From Methylobacterium trifolii (GTDB lineage Bacteria > Pseudomonadota > Alphaproteobacteria > Rhizobiales > Beijerinckiaceae): 53,766 nt of DNA. Made by a program: the position numbers and the translations under genes. Location of the stretch: contig NZ_BPRB01000057.1 of NCBI RefSeq assembly GCF_022179685.1, positions 1 to 53,766 of the forward strand. Direction: 5' to 3'. This document shows positions 9,983 through 18,836 of this stretch, piece after piece. The notes beneath the pieces were generated by a model. That model did no database searches and was not told the origin of the DNA. It was given only the letters and a program-made list of their open reading frames with translations. Each line of letters opens with the position of its first letter. Position 1 is the first letter of the stretch.

Positions 9983-11017
9983 TCAGCGCCTCCGGCCGCG
10001 GCCCGGTGCGGCCTGCCCGCCCCGCGGCCCGCTCGTATCGGGCGTGCCGGCCTGGTTCTCGTCGCGCAGCTTGCGCCAGCGGGCCAGGCGTTCGGGGTCG
10101 AGGCTGCCCTCCGTGACCGCCGCCTGGACGGCGCAGCCGGGCTCGTGGGCGTGGGTGCAGTCGCGGAACCGGCAATGGGGCGCGCGCTCGGTGATCTCGG
10201 CGAACAGGACCTCGATCCCGTAGGCGGAATCGCTGACCTGGAGGTTGCGGATGCCCGGCGTGTCGATGACCCAGCCGCCGCCCGCAATGGCGTGGAGCGA
10301 GCGGGCGGTGGTGGTGTGGCGGCCCTTGGCGTCGTGCGCGCGGATCTCGCCGGTGGCCTGGGGAACGTCCTGCTCCGGGCCGGCGAGCGTGTTGACCAGG
10401 GTGGACTTGCCGACCCCCGAGGAGCCGACGAGGGCCACCGTCCGCCCCGGCCCGCACCAGGGGGCCAGCGCCACCGCCCCGTCTGTCCGCGGATCGAGGA
10501 TCACCACGGGCAGGTCCCGCTGCAGGGCTGCGGCCGCATCGCGAAACATGGTGGCGTCGGCGGCCGTGTCGGCCTTGGTCAGGAGGATCACCGGCTCGGT
10601 CCCGGCCTGGTTGGCCAGGGCGAGGTAGCGTTCCAGCCGGGCCGGGTTGAAGTCGGCGTTGCAGGAGGTGACGACGAACAGCGTGTCCACGTTGGCCGCT
10701 GCCAGTTGCGGCAGGGGGCTGGCCTCGCTGCGCCGGGCCAGGACCGTCCTGCGGTCGAGGCGGCGGTGCAGCAGCCGGGTCTCGGGCTCGACGAGCACCC
10801 AGTCGCCCACGGCGAAGTCGCCGGTGTTGGCATGGACCGGCAGCACCAGCCGGACGGGGCCGTCCGCTCCGATCGCGGTGAGGCGGGCGCGGTGGACCGT
10901 GGCGATGCGGGCGGGCGCCAGCGCCGTCTCGTCGTCCGTTCGCTGGTCGGCGAAGAACGCGCACCAGCCCAGGCGCGCGAGCGATTCGGGATGGGCGGGG
11001 GCGGGGCTGTCTGTCAC
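9983..11017 (-). CDS. rsgA: Ribosome small-subunit-dependent GTPase A
   Basis: A late 30S assembly GTPase that checks 16S rRNA maturation. The 344-residue protein has an N-terminal OB-fold region (about 30-95), then the circularly permuted GTPase order: G4 (TKAD), G1 (GSSGVGKS) and G3 (DTPG). A C-terminal zinc site follows with the C...C.H..EPGC pattern (FRDCTHAHEPGCAV). GTG at 11017 is chosen because it gives the normal N-terminus; the open frame continues upstream into tex sequence without similarity. It lies 43 nt downstream of tex and is likely co-transcribed with it. Confidence 0.94.
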   Translation of the reverse strand: MTDSPAPAHPESLARLGWCAFFADQRTDDETALAPARIATVHRARLTAIGADGPVRLVLPVHANTGDFAVGDWVLVEPETRLLHRRLDRRTVLARRSEASPLPQLAAANVDTLFVVTSCNADFNPARLERYLALANQAGTEPVILLTKADTAADATMFRDAAAALQRDLPVVILDPRTDGAVALAPWCGPGRTVALVGSSGVGKSTLVNTLAGPEQDVPQATGEIRAHDAKGRHTTTARSLHAIAGGGWVIDTPGIRNLQVSDSAYGIEVLFAEITERAPHCRFRDCTHAHEPGCAVQAAVTEGSLDPERLARWRKLRDENQAGTPDTSGPRGGQAAPGRGRRR

Positions 11018-11060
11018 CGCGCGCTGATGGCACGGCCGCGCGCCCGGGGATAGCGCGGCG

Positions 11061-13388
11061 TCAGGACCCCCGGCCGCGGTCGCGGGCCGCCCGGCGCAGG
11101 GCGTCCGCCAGGGCGCCCGTGGGTTCGGGTGCCGGCGCGGGCTTGGGAGCCGCGGGCGGTCTGGCGCCGGCCGCGGGCCGGGACGCGGGCGATGCGTCCC
11201 GTCTCGCCGCCCGCTCCCCGTCGTCGGAGCGCATGCTGAGGGCGATGCGCTTGCGGGCGGCATCCACCTCCAGGACGTGGACCTGCACCACGTCGCCGGG
11301 CTTCACCACGGCGCGCGGGTCCTTCACGAAGCGGTCGGCCAGCATCGAGACGTGGACGAGGCCGTCCTGGTGCACGCCGATGTCCACGAAGGCGCCGAAG
11401 GCGGCCACGTTGGTGACGACGCCCTCCAGCCGCATGCCGCGCTTCACGTCGCCGATGGTCTCGACGCCCTCCTTGAAGGTCGCGGTGCGGAAGGCCGGCC
11501 GGGGGTCGCGGCCGGGCTTCTCCAGTTCCGCGATGATGTCGGTCACGGTCGGCAGGCCGAAGGTCGCGTCCACGAACTTCTGCGGGTTCAGGGCGCGCAG
11601 CGCCGGCCCGTTGCCGATCAGCGCGGCGATCGGCTGGCCCGTGGCCGCGGCGATCGTCTTGACCACGGGATAGGCCTCCGGGTGTACCCCCGAGGCGTCG
11701 AGCGGGTCGCTGCCGCCGCGGATGCGCAGGAAGCCGGCGGCGAGTTCGTAGGCCTTGGGCCCCAGGCCCGCGACCTTCTTCAAGGCGGCCCGCGCCCGGA
11801 ACGGCCCGTTGGCGTCCCGGTGGCTGACGATGTTGCCGGCCACCCGCTCGCTCAGGCCCGAGACGCGGGCGAGCAGGGGCTGCGAGGCGGTGTTCACATC
11901 GACGCCCACGCCGTTCACGCAATCCTCCACCACGGCGTCCAGGGAGCGGGAGAGCTTCCCTTCCGCCAGATCGTGCTGGTACTGCCCGACGCCGATCGCC
12001 CGCGGCTCGATCTTGACGAGTTCCGCCAACGGGTCCTGCAACCGCCTTGCGATGGAGACCGCGCCCCGCAGCGTCACGTCGAGGCCGGGCAGTTCGGCCG
12101 AGGCATAGGCCGAGGCCGAGTAGACCGAGGCGCCGGCCTCCGACACCATCACCTTGGTGAGTTTCAGGTCGGGCTGGCCGGCGATCAACTCGGCCGCCAG
12201 CCGGTCGGTCTCGCGGGAGGCGGTGCCGTTGCCGATGGCGACGAGGTCCACCTTGTGCGCCCGGCAGAGGCAGGCAAGCGCCGTGAGCGCCCCGGCCCAG
12301 TCGCGCCGGGGCTCATGCGGATGGATCACGTCGGTGGCCACCACCTTGCCGGTCGCGTCCACCACCGCGACCTTCACGCCGCTGCGGAAGCCCGGATCGA
12401 GTCCCAGCGTCGCGCGCGGGCCGGCGGGGGCGGCGAGCAGCAGGTCGCGCAGGTTGCCGGCAAACACCGCCACCGCGCCTTCCTCCGCCACCGACCAGAG
12501 CCGGGCGCGCAGGTCCGTGTCGAGGGCCGGCTTCAGCTTGGTCTTCCAGGTCTTCTTCACGGTCTCGGCGAGGTACGCGTCTCCGGGCCGGCCCCTGTCC
12601 GCGATGCCGAAGGCGGCCGCGATCCGCCGCTCCTGCCAGGCGGGCTGGCCGGGGCCCGGCGCCTCGCTCGGCGGATCGGTGATGTCGAGGTCGAGCACCT
12701 CCTCCTTCTCGCCCCGGAACAGGGCGAGGATACGGTGCGAGGGCAGGCTGGAGAGGCGGCCCTGCCACTCGAAATAGTCGGCGAACTTCTCGCCCTCGGT
12801 CTTCTTGCCGCGGCGGACCTTGGCGGTCATCAGGCTGCGCTGCCAGATCGTCTCGCGGATCTGGCCCACGAGTTCCGGGTCCTCGCCGAAGCGCTCGATC
12901 AGGATGGCGCGGGCGCCCTCCAGGGCGGCCTCCGTGTCGGCCACGCCCTCGCGGCCGGCGAAGGGTTTTGCCTGCTCCGCCGGCCTGCGCTCGGGCTGGG
13001 CGAGCAGTGAGTCGGCGAGCGGCTCCAACCCGGCCTCGCGGGCGGCCTGGGCCTTGGTGCGGCGCTTCAGTTTGAACGGCAGGTAGAGGTCTTCCAGGCG
13101 CGCCTTGGTCTCGGCGGCCATGATCCGGGCGGTGAGCTTGGCGTCGAGCTTGCCCTGCTCGCGGATGGCCTCGAGGATGGCCGTGCGGCGCGCCTCCATC
13201 TCGCGCAGGTAGCCGAGGCGCTCCTCCAGCGTGCGCAACTGCGCGTCGTCCAGGCCCCCCGTGGCCTCCTTGCGGTAGCGGGCGACGAACGGCACCGTCG
13301 CGCCCCCGTCGAGGAGGTCCACGCTCGCCCGCACCTGCGCCTCGGCCACGCCGAGTTCGGTGGCGATGCGCGTGGTGATGGCGGTCAT
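11061..13388 (-). CDS. tex: Tex, RNA-binding transcription accessory protein
   Basis: A 775-residue cytosolic protein with the Tex/Spt6-like architecture: N-terminal helical Tex region (about 1-200), YqgF/RNase H-like domain (about 325-450, LGLDPGFRSGVKVAVVD), helix-hairpin-helix tandem (about 490-560, DCVNGVGVDVNTAS) and a C-terminal S1 RNA-binding domain (about 640-720, GVVTNVAAFGAFVDIGVHQDG, written only in part). The tail after S1 is Ala/Pro-rich and low in complexity. The family affects transcription and RNA metabolism and is broadly conserved. It probably leads a short unit with rsgA. Confidence 0.95.
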   Translation of the reverse strand: MTAITTRIATELGVAEAQVRASVDLLDGGATVPFVARYRKEATGGLDDAQLRTLEERLGYLREMEARRTAILEAIREQGKLDAKLTARIMAAETKARLEDLYLPFKLKRRTKAQAAREAGLEPLADSLLAQPERRPAEQAKPFAGREGVADTEAALEGARAILIERFGEDPELVGQIRETIWQRSLMTAKVRRGKKTEGEKFADYFEWQGRLSSLPSHRILALFRGEKEEVLDLDITDPPSEAPGPGQPAWQERRIAAAFGIADRGRPGDAYLAETVKKTWKTKLKPALDTDLRARLWSVAEEGAVAVFAGNLRDLLLAAPAGPRATLGLDPGFRSGVKVAVVDATGKVVATDVIHPHEPRRDWAGALTALACLCRAHKVDLVAIGNGTASRETDRLAAELIAGQPDLKLTKVMVSEAGASVYSASAYASAELPGLDVTLRGAVSIARRLQDPLAELVKIEPRAIGVGQYQHDLAEGKLSRSLDAVVEDCVNGVGVDVNTASQPLLARVSGLSERVAGNIVSHRDANGPFRARAALKKVAGLGPKAYELAAGFLRIRGGSDPLDASGVHPEAYPVVKTIAAATGQPIAALIGNGPALRALNPQKFVDATFGLPTVTDIIAELEKPGRDPRPAFRTATFKEGVETIGDVKRGMRLEGVVTNVAAFGAFVDIGVHQDGLVHVSMLADRFVKDPRAVVKPGDVVQVHVLEVDAARKRIALSMRSDDGERAARRDASPASRPAAGARPPAAPKPAPAPEPTGALADALRRAARDRGRGS

Positions 13389-13500
13389 GGGCGCGTCCTC
13401 GGTGGCCGGGAGGCGTGTCTAGCCGGACTTGCAGGGCCGTGGAACCGCCCGTCCCGTCCCAAAAATGTTTCCCGTGAAAACCCTCGGTTAACCCTGTCCC

Positions 13501-14019
13501 TCAGTTCAGGCGCAGGATCGCCGCGTTCAGCAGCGTCGCGAAGGAGACCCAGGCGGCGTAGGGCACCAGCAGCCACGCGGCCGCCCGGTCGAAGCGCCAG
13601 GCCAGGCGGATGCTCCACAGCACCATGACCAGCAGCATCGCCACCACCACGAGGCCGGCGCCAATGGCGTGGGCGGTGAAGAAGGTCGGCGTCCAGGCGG
13701 CGTTGAGGGCGAGCTGGGCCAGGAAGGCAGCCAGCGCCAGCCACCAGCCGCTGCGCGACGGGCCGGTGCGCGGCCTGGCGCCGAGCAGCCGCCACAGGGA
13801 GAGGGCGATCATCACGTCGAGGATGGTCCAGGCCACCGGGAACACCCAGTCCGGCGGGTTGAAGGCCGGCTTGGTCAGGCCCGCATACCAGCCGGGGATC
13901 TCGGCCTGGGTCGCCACCGAGCCGACGAATGCGGTGGCCGCCACCGGCAGGATCGCGGCGGCGAGCCGGAGCCAGGGCGGCAGGGCCGGGCTTGCGGGGA
14001 CCTGCGTGGCGGACGTCAT
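13501..14019 (-). CDS. tspO: TspO/MBR family membrane protein
   Basis: A 172-residue protein with five TM helices and the TspO signature PDWVFPVAWTILD plus the Ala/Asn-rich NAAWTPTFF segment. Bacterial TspO binds porphyrins and cholesterol-like ligands and influences tetrapyrrole flux or oxidative stress; which applies here is unknown. ATG at 14019 is the likely start. It is divergent from the metC-like gene, with a very strong 42-nt palindrome in the 207-nt spacer. hemA, another tetrapyrrole gene, is 6 kb away, which is probably coincidental. Confidence 0.88.
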   Translation of the reverse strand: MTSATQVPASPALPPWLRLAAAILPVAATAFVGSVATQAEIPGWYAGLTKPAFNPPDWVFPVAWTILDVMIALSLWRLLGARPRTGPSRSGWWLALAAFLAQLALNAAWTPTFFTAHAIGAGLVVVAMLLVMVLWSIRLAWRFDRAAAWLLVPYAAWVSFATLLNAAILRLN

Positions 14020-14111
14020 CGGCCGTGGGCTCCTCTGCGGCAATCGTCCCTCGCATCGTCGGGTTGCGATCCGGACCGGGTTCGTGTCAGGCGGCGGGCA
14101 TCGCCGCCAGA

Positions 14112-14153
14112 CCAAGTGGGGTGGCGTGGCTTCGCACACGCCACCCCACTTGG
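14112..14153. promoter_or_regulatory. 42-nt perfect palindrome between divergent tspO and metC-like genes
   Basis: The 17-nt arms CCAAGTGGGGTGGCGTG (14112-14128) and their exact complement (14137-14153) flank an 8-nt loop. Both neighbouring genes point away from it, so it cannot be a terminator for either. It could be an operator, a leader hairpin or a palindromic repeat; no second copy was seen in the window. Confidence 0.7.
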
Positions 14154-14226
14154 CTCCTCTTGACCGCATCATTTCACCCGCAAACCGCGAAACACGTCGC
14201 GGAATGATGCCGAGCCGGGAAACGCC

Positions 14227-15441
14227 ATGCCACAGCCCAACGCGCCGGACACGTCCGCGGATGCAGCCCCCCCGCCGGACGATCCGATTCGCTCAGGCCT
14301 GTCCAAAAAGACGCTGGCCGCGCAGGCCATGGGCCACGTCGACCCTGTGACGCGGGCGGTGGTGGCGCCGCTCCACCTCTCGACCACCTTCATCCGCGAC
14401 CCCGACAACGCCTATTCCTCCGGCTTCGCCTATGCCCGGCCGGACAACGCCACGGTGCGGGAAGCCGAGGCCGTGCTCGCCATGCTGGAAGAGGCAGGCG
14501 CAGGCGCGCTGCTGTTCGGCTCCGGCATGGCGGCGGCCACTGCCGTGTTCTCGGCCCTGGAGCCGGGCGACCACGTGGTGGCGCCCACAATCATGTACTG
14601 GGCGCTCAAGCGCTGGCTGCGCGAGGAGGCGCCCCGGCGCCGGCTCGACCTCGATTTCGTGGCGGCCGACGACCTCGAAGCGCTGCGCGCCGCGATGCGG
14701 CCGGGCCGGACCAAGCTCGTCTGGATCGAGACGCCGGGCAACCCCCTCTGGACGGTCACGGACATCGCTGCGGCGGCCGAGATCGCGCATGCGGCCGGCG
14801 CCCGGCTGGCGGTGGATTCCACCGCCGCCTCGCCGGTGCACACCCGGCCCCTGAGCCTGGGGGCCGACATCGTGATGCATTCGGGCACCAAGATCCTCAA
14901 CGGCCATTCCGACGTGGTGGCCGGCGTGCTGGCCGGCAGCCAAGCCGACGCGTTCTGGGCCCGGATCGTGTCGATCCGCGCGAGCGGCGGCGCCATCCTC
15001 GGGCCGTTCGAGGCCTACCTGCTGATGCGGTCCTTGCGCACCCTGCACCTGCGCGCGGCGGCCCAGGCCGCCGGCGCGATGGCGCTGGCCGGGCGCCTGC
15101 GCGCCCATCCGCACGTCTCCCACGTGCTCTATCCCGGCCTGCCCGACGATCCGGGCCACGCGGTGGCATGCCGGCAGATGGAGGGGGGCTTCGGCTCCAT
15201 GCTCTCGATCCGGGTCGCGGGCGGGGAGTCGGCCGCGATCGCGACCGCCGCCCGCGTCGCCCTGTGGAAGCGGGCGACCTCGCTCGGCGGCGTCGAGAGC
15301 CTGATCGAGCACCGCGCCTCGGTGGAGGGACCGGGCAGCCCCTGCCCGCCCGACCTCCTGCGCCTCTCCACCGGCATCGAGGACACCGACGACCTGTTCC
15401 GCGACCTGGATGCGGCCCTGCGCGCGGCCCACGCGCCCTGA
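14227..15441 (+). CDS. metC: Cys/Met-metabolism PLP enzyme, probably cystathionine beta-lyase
   Basis: A 404-residue fold-type I PLP enzyme of the Cys/Met metabolism family. The PLP-binding Tyr/Arg region (YARPDNATV), the DSTAASP Asp and the Schiff-base Lys in MHSGTKILNGHSDV are visible. The GG.ESLIEHRAS segment near the C-terminus is typical of the family. Members with this layout are called cystathionine beta-lyase or related gamma-synthase/lyase; substrate choice cannot be settled from sequence alone. The N-terminal ~25 residues are a disordered Asp/Pro-rich extension. It heads a plus-strand run towards panC. No SAM-II type riboswitch was recognised upstream. Confidence 0.82.
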   Translation: MPQPNAPDTSADAAPPPDDPIRSGLSKKTLAAQAMGHVDPVTRAVVAPLHLSTTFIRDPDNAYSSGFAYARPDNATVREAEAVLAMLEEAGAGALLFGSGMAAATAVFSALEPGDHVVAPTIMYWALKRWLREEAPRRRLDLDFVAADDLEALRAAMRPGRTKLVWIETPGNPLWTVTDIAAAAEIAHAAGARLAVDSTAASPVHTRPLSLGADIVMHSGTKILNGHSDVVAGVLAGSQADAFWARIVSIRASGGAILGPFEAYLLMRSLRTLHLRAAAQAAGAMALAGRLRAHPHVSHVLYPGLPDDPGHAVACRQMEGGFGSMLSIRVAGGESAAIATAARVALWKRATSLGGVESLIEHRASVEGPGSPCPPDLLRLSTGIEDTDDLFRDLDAALRAAHAP

Positions 15442-15540
15442 AGGGGGCCGAACTTTTTCGCGCGTGCGGTGCCCAGGGCCGCTGCCGCGCGTTGTGCCGG
15501 GATCGGCCATCCGGCCCCGGCGATCGTGAGCGCGAGAGAG

Positions 15541-15987
15541 ATGAGACCAACCCTGTCCGGCACCCAATTCGGCACCCTGGCGCTGGCCGCCTTCGCCATC
15601 CTGGCCGGGCCGGCCCGCGCCGACACGGTGCCGTCCCTCGACGTGGAGAAGACCTGCAAGTCGGCGCAGAACGCGGCCTCCGGCCTCAGCGACCAGGCCA
15701 ACATCGACGGCTGCCTGCGCTCGGAGCGGGACGCCAGGCGGGAAGCCGAGCGCCGCTGGGGCGACTACACGCCCGCCGCCAAGAAGCAGTGCGAGAGCCA
15801 GTTCCGGGCCGGCGGCTACCCGTCCTACGTCGAGATGGTGACCTGCCTCGAACTCGCCAGCGGCACGGTGCCGACGCAGCCCGATTCCGGCGGCAAGGCG
15901 CGGGCGCCGGAGGGAACGAGCAACCTGACGCAGGAGCCCCCCGCCAGCCAGCGCACCAACCCGATCGAGGTTCTGGACAAGAAGTAG
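15541..15987 (+). CDS. Hypothetical secreted protein, Cys-containing
   Basis: A 148-residue protein not recognised. It has a signal peptide (hydrophobic stretch at about 9-24 and an Ala-rich cleavage region ending ARA-D, near residue 28). The mature part carries four Cys residues (in EKTCKSA, DGCLRS, KQCESQ and VTCLEL) in a spacing that suggests two disulfides, then a disordered Pro/Thr/Lys tail. The start at 15541 has a GAGAGAG ribosome site close upstream. It lies between the metC-like gene and panC on the same strand, with gaps of about 95 nt on each side. Confidence 0.7.
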   Translation: MRPTLSGTQFGTLALAAFAILAGPARADTVPSLDVEKTCKSAQNAASGLSDQANIDGCLRSERDARREAERRWGDYTPAAKKQCESQFRAGGYPSYVEMVTCLELASGTVPTQPDSGGKARAPEGTSNLTQEPPASQRTNPIEVLDKK

Positions 15988-16081
15988 TCGTTGACGCCGG
16001 AGCCCGGCCGGAACCGGTGTTCTTCGGCGCCGCGCTCGATTAAGTCAGCCCGCGCAGCGACCCTTTCGCGGAGCCCGAGCC

Positions 16082-16942
16082 TTGCCCCCTACGCCCCCGA
16101 CCGACGCGCCCCGGCTTCTCACGGACCTGGCCGCCCTGCGCGGGCAGGTCGCGGCCTGGCACGTCGCGGGCGAGACCGTCGTGCTCGTGCCGACCATGGG
16201 CGCCCTGCATCGCGGCCACCTCGCCGTGGTGGAGCACGCCCGGACCATCGGCCGCCGGGCGGTGGTGAGCATCTTCGTCAACCCGACGCAGTTCGGGCCA
16301 AGCGAGGACTTCTCCCGGTATCCGCGGGACGTGGCGGCCGACATCGCCCTGCTGGCCCAGGCCGGCGCCGACGCGGCCTGGACGCCGGAGGCCGCCGCCA
16401 TGTACCCGCCGGGCTTCTCCACCCGGATCGAGGTGGCGGGCCTGACGGACGGCCTCTGCGGGGCCTTCCGGCCGGGCCACTTCTCGGGCGTGGCCACCGT
16501 GGTGACGAAGCTCCTGGCCCAGGTCCGGCCGGACGTGGCCCTGTTCGGCGAGAAGGACTTTCAGCAGCTGCGGGTGATCCAGCAGGCGGTGGCCGACCTC
16601 GACCTCGCCGTGGAGATCCGCGGCGTGCCGACGATCCGCGAGGCGGACGGCCTCGCCCTGTCCTCGCGCAACCGCTACCTCACCCCGCAGGAGCGCAGTG
16701 TCGCCCCCCGCCTCCACGCGGTGCTGAACGACATCGCCCGCGCGCTGCGCGACGGCGCGGCTGCCGCCGGCCCCCTGTCGGCGGGCATCACGGCGCTGGA
16801 GGCCGCCGGCTTCGCGGTGCAGTACCTGGCGGTCTGCGATGCCCACACCCTGGCCCCGGTGGCGCAGGTCGCCGGCCCAGCCCGCGTGCTCGCGGCGGTC
16901 TATCTCGGGGCGACGCGGCTGATCGACAATGTGGCGGTGTGA
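16082..16942 (+). CDS. panC: Pantothenate synthetase
   Basis: Joins pantoate and beta-alanine with ATP to give pantothenate, feeding CoA synthesis. The 286-residue protein shows the nucleotidyl-transferase HxGH motif in PTMGALHRGH, FVNPTQF, GEKDFQQL and the SSRNRYL motif equivalent to KMSKS. The start is a TTG at 16082 with GGAG eight bases upstream; no ATG or GTG gives the expected ~10 residues ahead of the first strand, so TTG is preferred. panB and panD are not in the window. It is convergent with the esterase gene; a CCCTCCCCC hairpin lies between. Confidence 0.94.
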   Translation: MPPTPPTDAPRLLTDLAALRGQVAAWHVAGETVVLVPTMGALHRGHLAVVEHARTIGRRAVVSIFVNPTQFGPSEDFSRYPRDVAADIALLAQAGADAAWTPEAAAMYPPGFSTRIEVAGLTDGLCGAFRPGHFSGVATVVTKLLAQVRPDVALFGEKDFQQLRVIQQAVADLDLAVEIRGVPTIREADGLALSSRNRYLTPQERSVAPRLHAVLNDIARALRDGAAAAGPLSAGITALEAAGFAVQYLAVCDAHTLAPVAQVAGPARVLAAVYLGATRLIDNVAV

Positions 16943-16969
16943 GGGGCCTCACCCGCCGCCTTCTCACAA

Positions 16970-16993
16970 CCCTCCCCCCTTTGCGGGGACGGG
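16970..16993. repeat. Imperfect CCCTCCCCC-type hairpin (copy 2) between convergent genes
   Basis: CCCTCCCCCC (16970-16979), a short loop, then GGGGACGGG. It resembles copy 1 at 61-84 with mismatches. It sits between convergent panC and the esterase gene, where it could act as a bidirectional terminator. Confidence 0.5.
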
Positions 16994-17005
16994 AAACCGC
17001 CGCCC

Positions 17006-18235
17006 TCAGCCCCGGACGGCTCCGAGCCGGTGGCCGGCGAAGAAGTCGAGCATGGCGCGGGAGGCGTCGGGGCCTTGCGGGTCGGTGTAGCTGCCCTGCG
17101 TGTCGCCGCCCGACCAGGCGTGGCCGGCCCCGCGCACCCGCCAGCTCTCCACCAGCACCCGCCCGCGCGCGTCGCTGTAGCGGGTGCGGGTGAAGGGGTG
17201 GCCCTGCCCCTCGAAGCGCTCCTCGGCGGGCTTCAGGCCGTCCGCGCCCGCCTGGGCCAGGATCTGGTCGGCGTTGCGGGCGCTGACCGTGGTGTCGTCC
17301 TCGCCGTGGAAGACGATGGTCGGCACGCGCAGGGTCTCGGGCGCGGCCCCGAAGCCGTTCGGGGCGGTCGAGCCCGGCGCGCCGCCCTGCATCGCCATCA
17401 GGGCGGAGCCGAGGTCGCGGGCGCAGCCGGCCGCCAGGCCGGAATGGATGCCCACCGCCGCGTAGAGGTCCGGATAGGCGCGGGCGAGGTTGGCCGCCGC
17501 GGCCCCGCCCGCCGAGAGGCCGGCGACGTAGACGCGGGCGGGATCGATGCCGTGCTCCTCCATCACCGCGCGGGTCAGGCCGGCGATGATCGCGGCCTCG
17601 CCGGATTCGCGGCCCTGGTCGCGGGGCTCGTACCAGTTCCAGCACTTCTGCGCGTGCGCCCGCCCGGTCTGGCCGGGATAGGCCACGAAGATGCCGGCGC
17701 GCTCGGCCAGCGCGTTCATGCCGGTGCCGGCGGCGAAGTCGTCCGGGGATTGGGTGCAACCGTGCAGCATCACCACCAGGGGCGCCCGCGCCTTCGGGCG
17801 GCTCGGGATGAACAGCTTGTAGTCGCGCGCGCCGGCCGCGTTGGCGAAGGAGCGGGCGACGAAGCTGCCCCCGCCGCCCTCCTGCGGCTCGGGTGCCCGC
17901 AGGCCCGCACCGAGACCGCCTCCGAGCCCCTTGAGCATGGGTGCGAGGCCGCGGGCCACGCTGCCGATCACCTCGCGCACCCGCTCCGGCACCAGGGCGG
18001 CCTGCGTGGCGGCGGAGGGGTTGGGCTGCGCGTCCCCGGTGGAGATGGCCTTGTGCTGCACCGGGGGCGCCTCGGCGGTGCGGTCGCGGGCCGGCTGGGC
18101 CGGGTAGGGGTTGAGGTCGAACAGGCTGCGCTGGATCAGGGCGGTCGCCTCCTCCAGCCGGCCGCTGCCGGTGAGCCGCGTCGCCTCCATCATGTCGGCG
18201 ATGCGGCCCTGCATGTTCGCGGAGTGATCGGTCAT
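17006..18235 (-). CDS. PHB depolymerase-family esterase
   Basis: A 409-residue alpha/beta-hydrolase of the esterase/PHB depolymerase (LpqC-like) family. Oxyanion region LHGCTQSP (about residue 165), the lipase box GLSAGG with nucleophile Ser, an acid residue near HGEDDTTV and a His in GAGHAWSGG complete a plausible triad. The first ~130 residues form a Gly/Pro-rich extension that starts with a short helical segment (ADMMEATRLTGSGRLEEATAL). That segment resembles the granule-associated phasin-like leader seen in rhizobial homologues; this is a memory-based inference. There is no signal peptide, so it is intracellular. ATG at 18235 fits. The RHH gene lies upstream on the same strand. Confidence 0.85.
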   Translation of the reverse strand: MTDHSANMQGRIADMMEATRLTGSGRLEEATALIQRSLFDLNPYPAQPARDRTAEAPPVQHKAISTGDAQPNPSAATQAALVPERVREVIGSVARGLAPMLKGLGGGLGAGLRAPEPQEGGGGSFVARSFANAAGARDYKLFIPSRPKARAPLVVMLHGCTQSPDDFAAGTGMNALAERAGIFVAYPGQTGRAHAQKCWNWYEPRDQGRESGEAAIIAGLTRAVMEEHGIDPARVYVAGLSAGGAAAANLARAYPDLYAAVGIHSGLAAGCARDLGSALMAMQGGAPGSTAPNGFGAAPETLRVPTIVFHGEDDTTVSARNADQILAQAGADGLKPAEERFEGQGHPFTRTRYSDARGRVLVESWRVRGAGHAWSGGDTQGSYTDPQGPDASRAMLDFFAGHRLGAVRG

Positions 18236-18312
18236 CGGGTCTGGCTTTCCTTGGGGCGCCTTGCGCGCGGACGGGGCACGGGAAGGCGGCGCGGCGGGAA
18301 GACGGGGATGGG

Positions 18313-18717
18313 TCAGCGCAGCCGGTCGGCCAGGGCGCGGCGCACCGCCGGGCTGGCCTGGAGGCAACCCGACACCGCCAGGGAGGCGATCGCCGCACGG
18401 GCGAGTTCGGGGGTGACGTCGTCGGCCCGGCACAGGCCGGGCGCGACACTGCGCCGGGCCAGCGATTGGCGCGTCACCTCGGCGTGGCGTTCGATCGCGT
18501 TGCGGATCGCCGGGCGGATGGAGTCGGAGCGGTTGGAGAACACGCCTTCGGCCACGAGCCGGTCGACGTGGCCCAGGTCCACATCGTCGAGGCTCACATG
18601 GTCGAGGTCGGTCGTGATCGTTTCGGACTCCGCAGGCTTCGCGGCGGGCCGGAGCCTCGGGGACGAGGCGGCGTTCAGGTGGGTGCCCGGTCCGGACCGG
18701 GGCGTCACGTCCATCAT
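18313..18717 (-). CDS. Ribbon-helix-helix (CopG-like) DNA-binding protein
   Basis: A 134-residue protein. Residues about 35-75 fit an RHH unit: a short strand (SLDDVDLGHV), then DRLVAEGVFSNRSDSIRPAI and the second helix. The C-terminal ~50 residues (LARAAIASLAVSGCLQAS) are helical and not recognised. It may be an autoregulatory repressor. The ATG at 18717 was chosen because GAGGGG lies nine bases upstream; an earlier in-frame ATG at 18726 has no usable spacing. It precedes the esterase gene by 77 nt on the same strand. Palindromic TGC-rich sites lie 83-97 nt upstream. Confidence 0.7.
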   Translation of the reverse strand: MMDVTPRSGPGTHLNAASSPRLRPAAKPAESETITTDLDHVSLDDVDLGHVDRLVAEGVFSNRSDSIRPAIRNAIERHAEVTRQSLARRSVAPGLCRADDVTPELARAAIASLAVSGCLQASPAVRRALADRLR

Positions 18718-18760
18718 CGCGGGCATCCCCTCACCATCCACGGGATGATATAGGCCAGCC

Positions 18761-18814
18761 GCATTGTGCGATGCAATAGGACCTAACGCAACGCACCAAG
18801 CAATGCTGCATTGC
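18761..18814. promoter_or_regulatory. TGC-rich palindromic operator sites, PhaR-like
   Basis: GCAATGCTGCATTGC (18800-18814) is a perfect 7-1-7 palindrome. A related imperfect element, GCATTGTGCGATGCAAT, lies at 18761-18777, about 37 nt away centre to centre. They sit upstream of the RHH gene and of the PHB-depolymerase-family gene behind it. The TGC/GCA-rich symmetry resembles sites bound by PhaR-type PHB regulators in alphaproteobacteria; that link is an inference. Confidence 0.5.
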
Positions 18815-18836
18815 AATAAGCGGCGGAACCAAAGCC

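Noticed and set aside
14154..14226. SAM-II riboswitch ahead of the metC-like gene
   Set aside because: No match to the conserved SAM-II core in the short leader.
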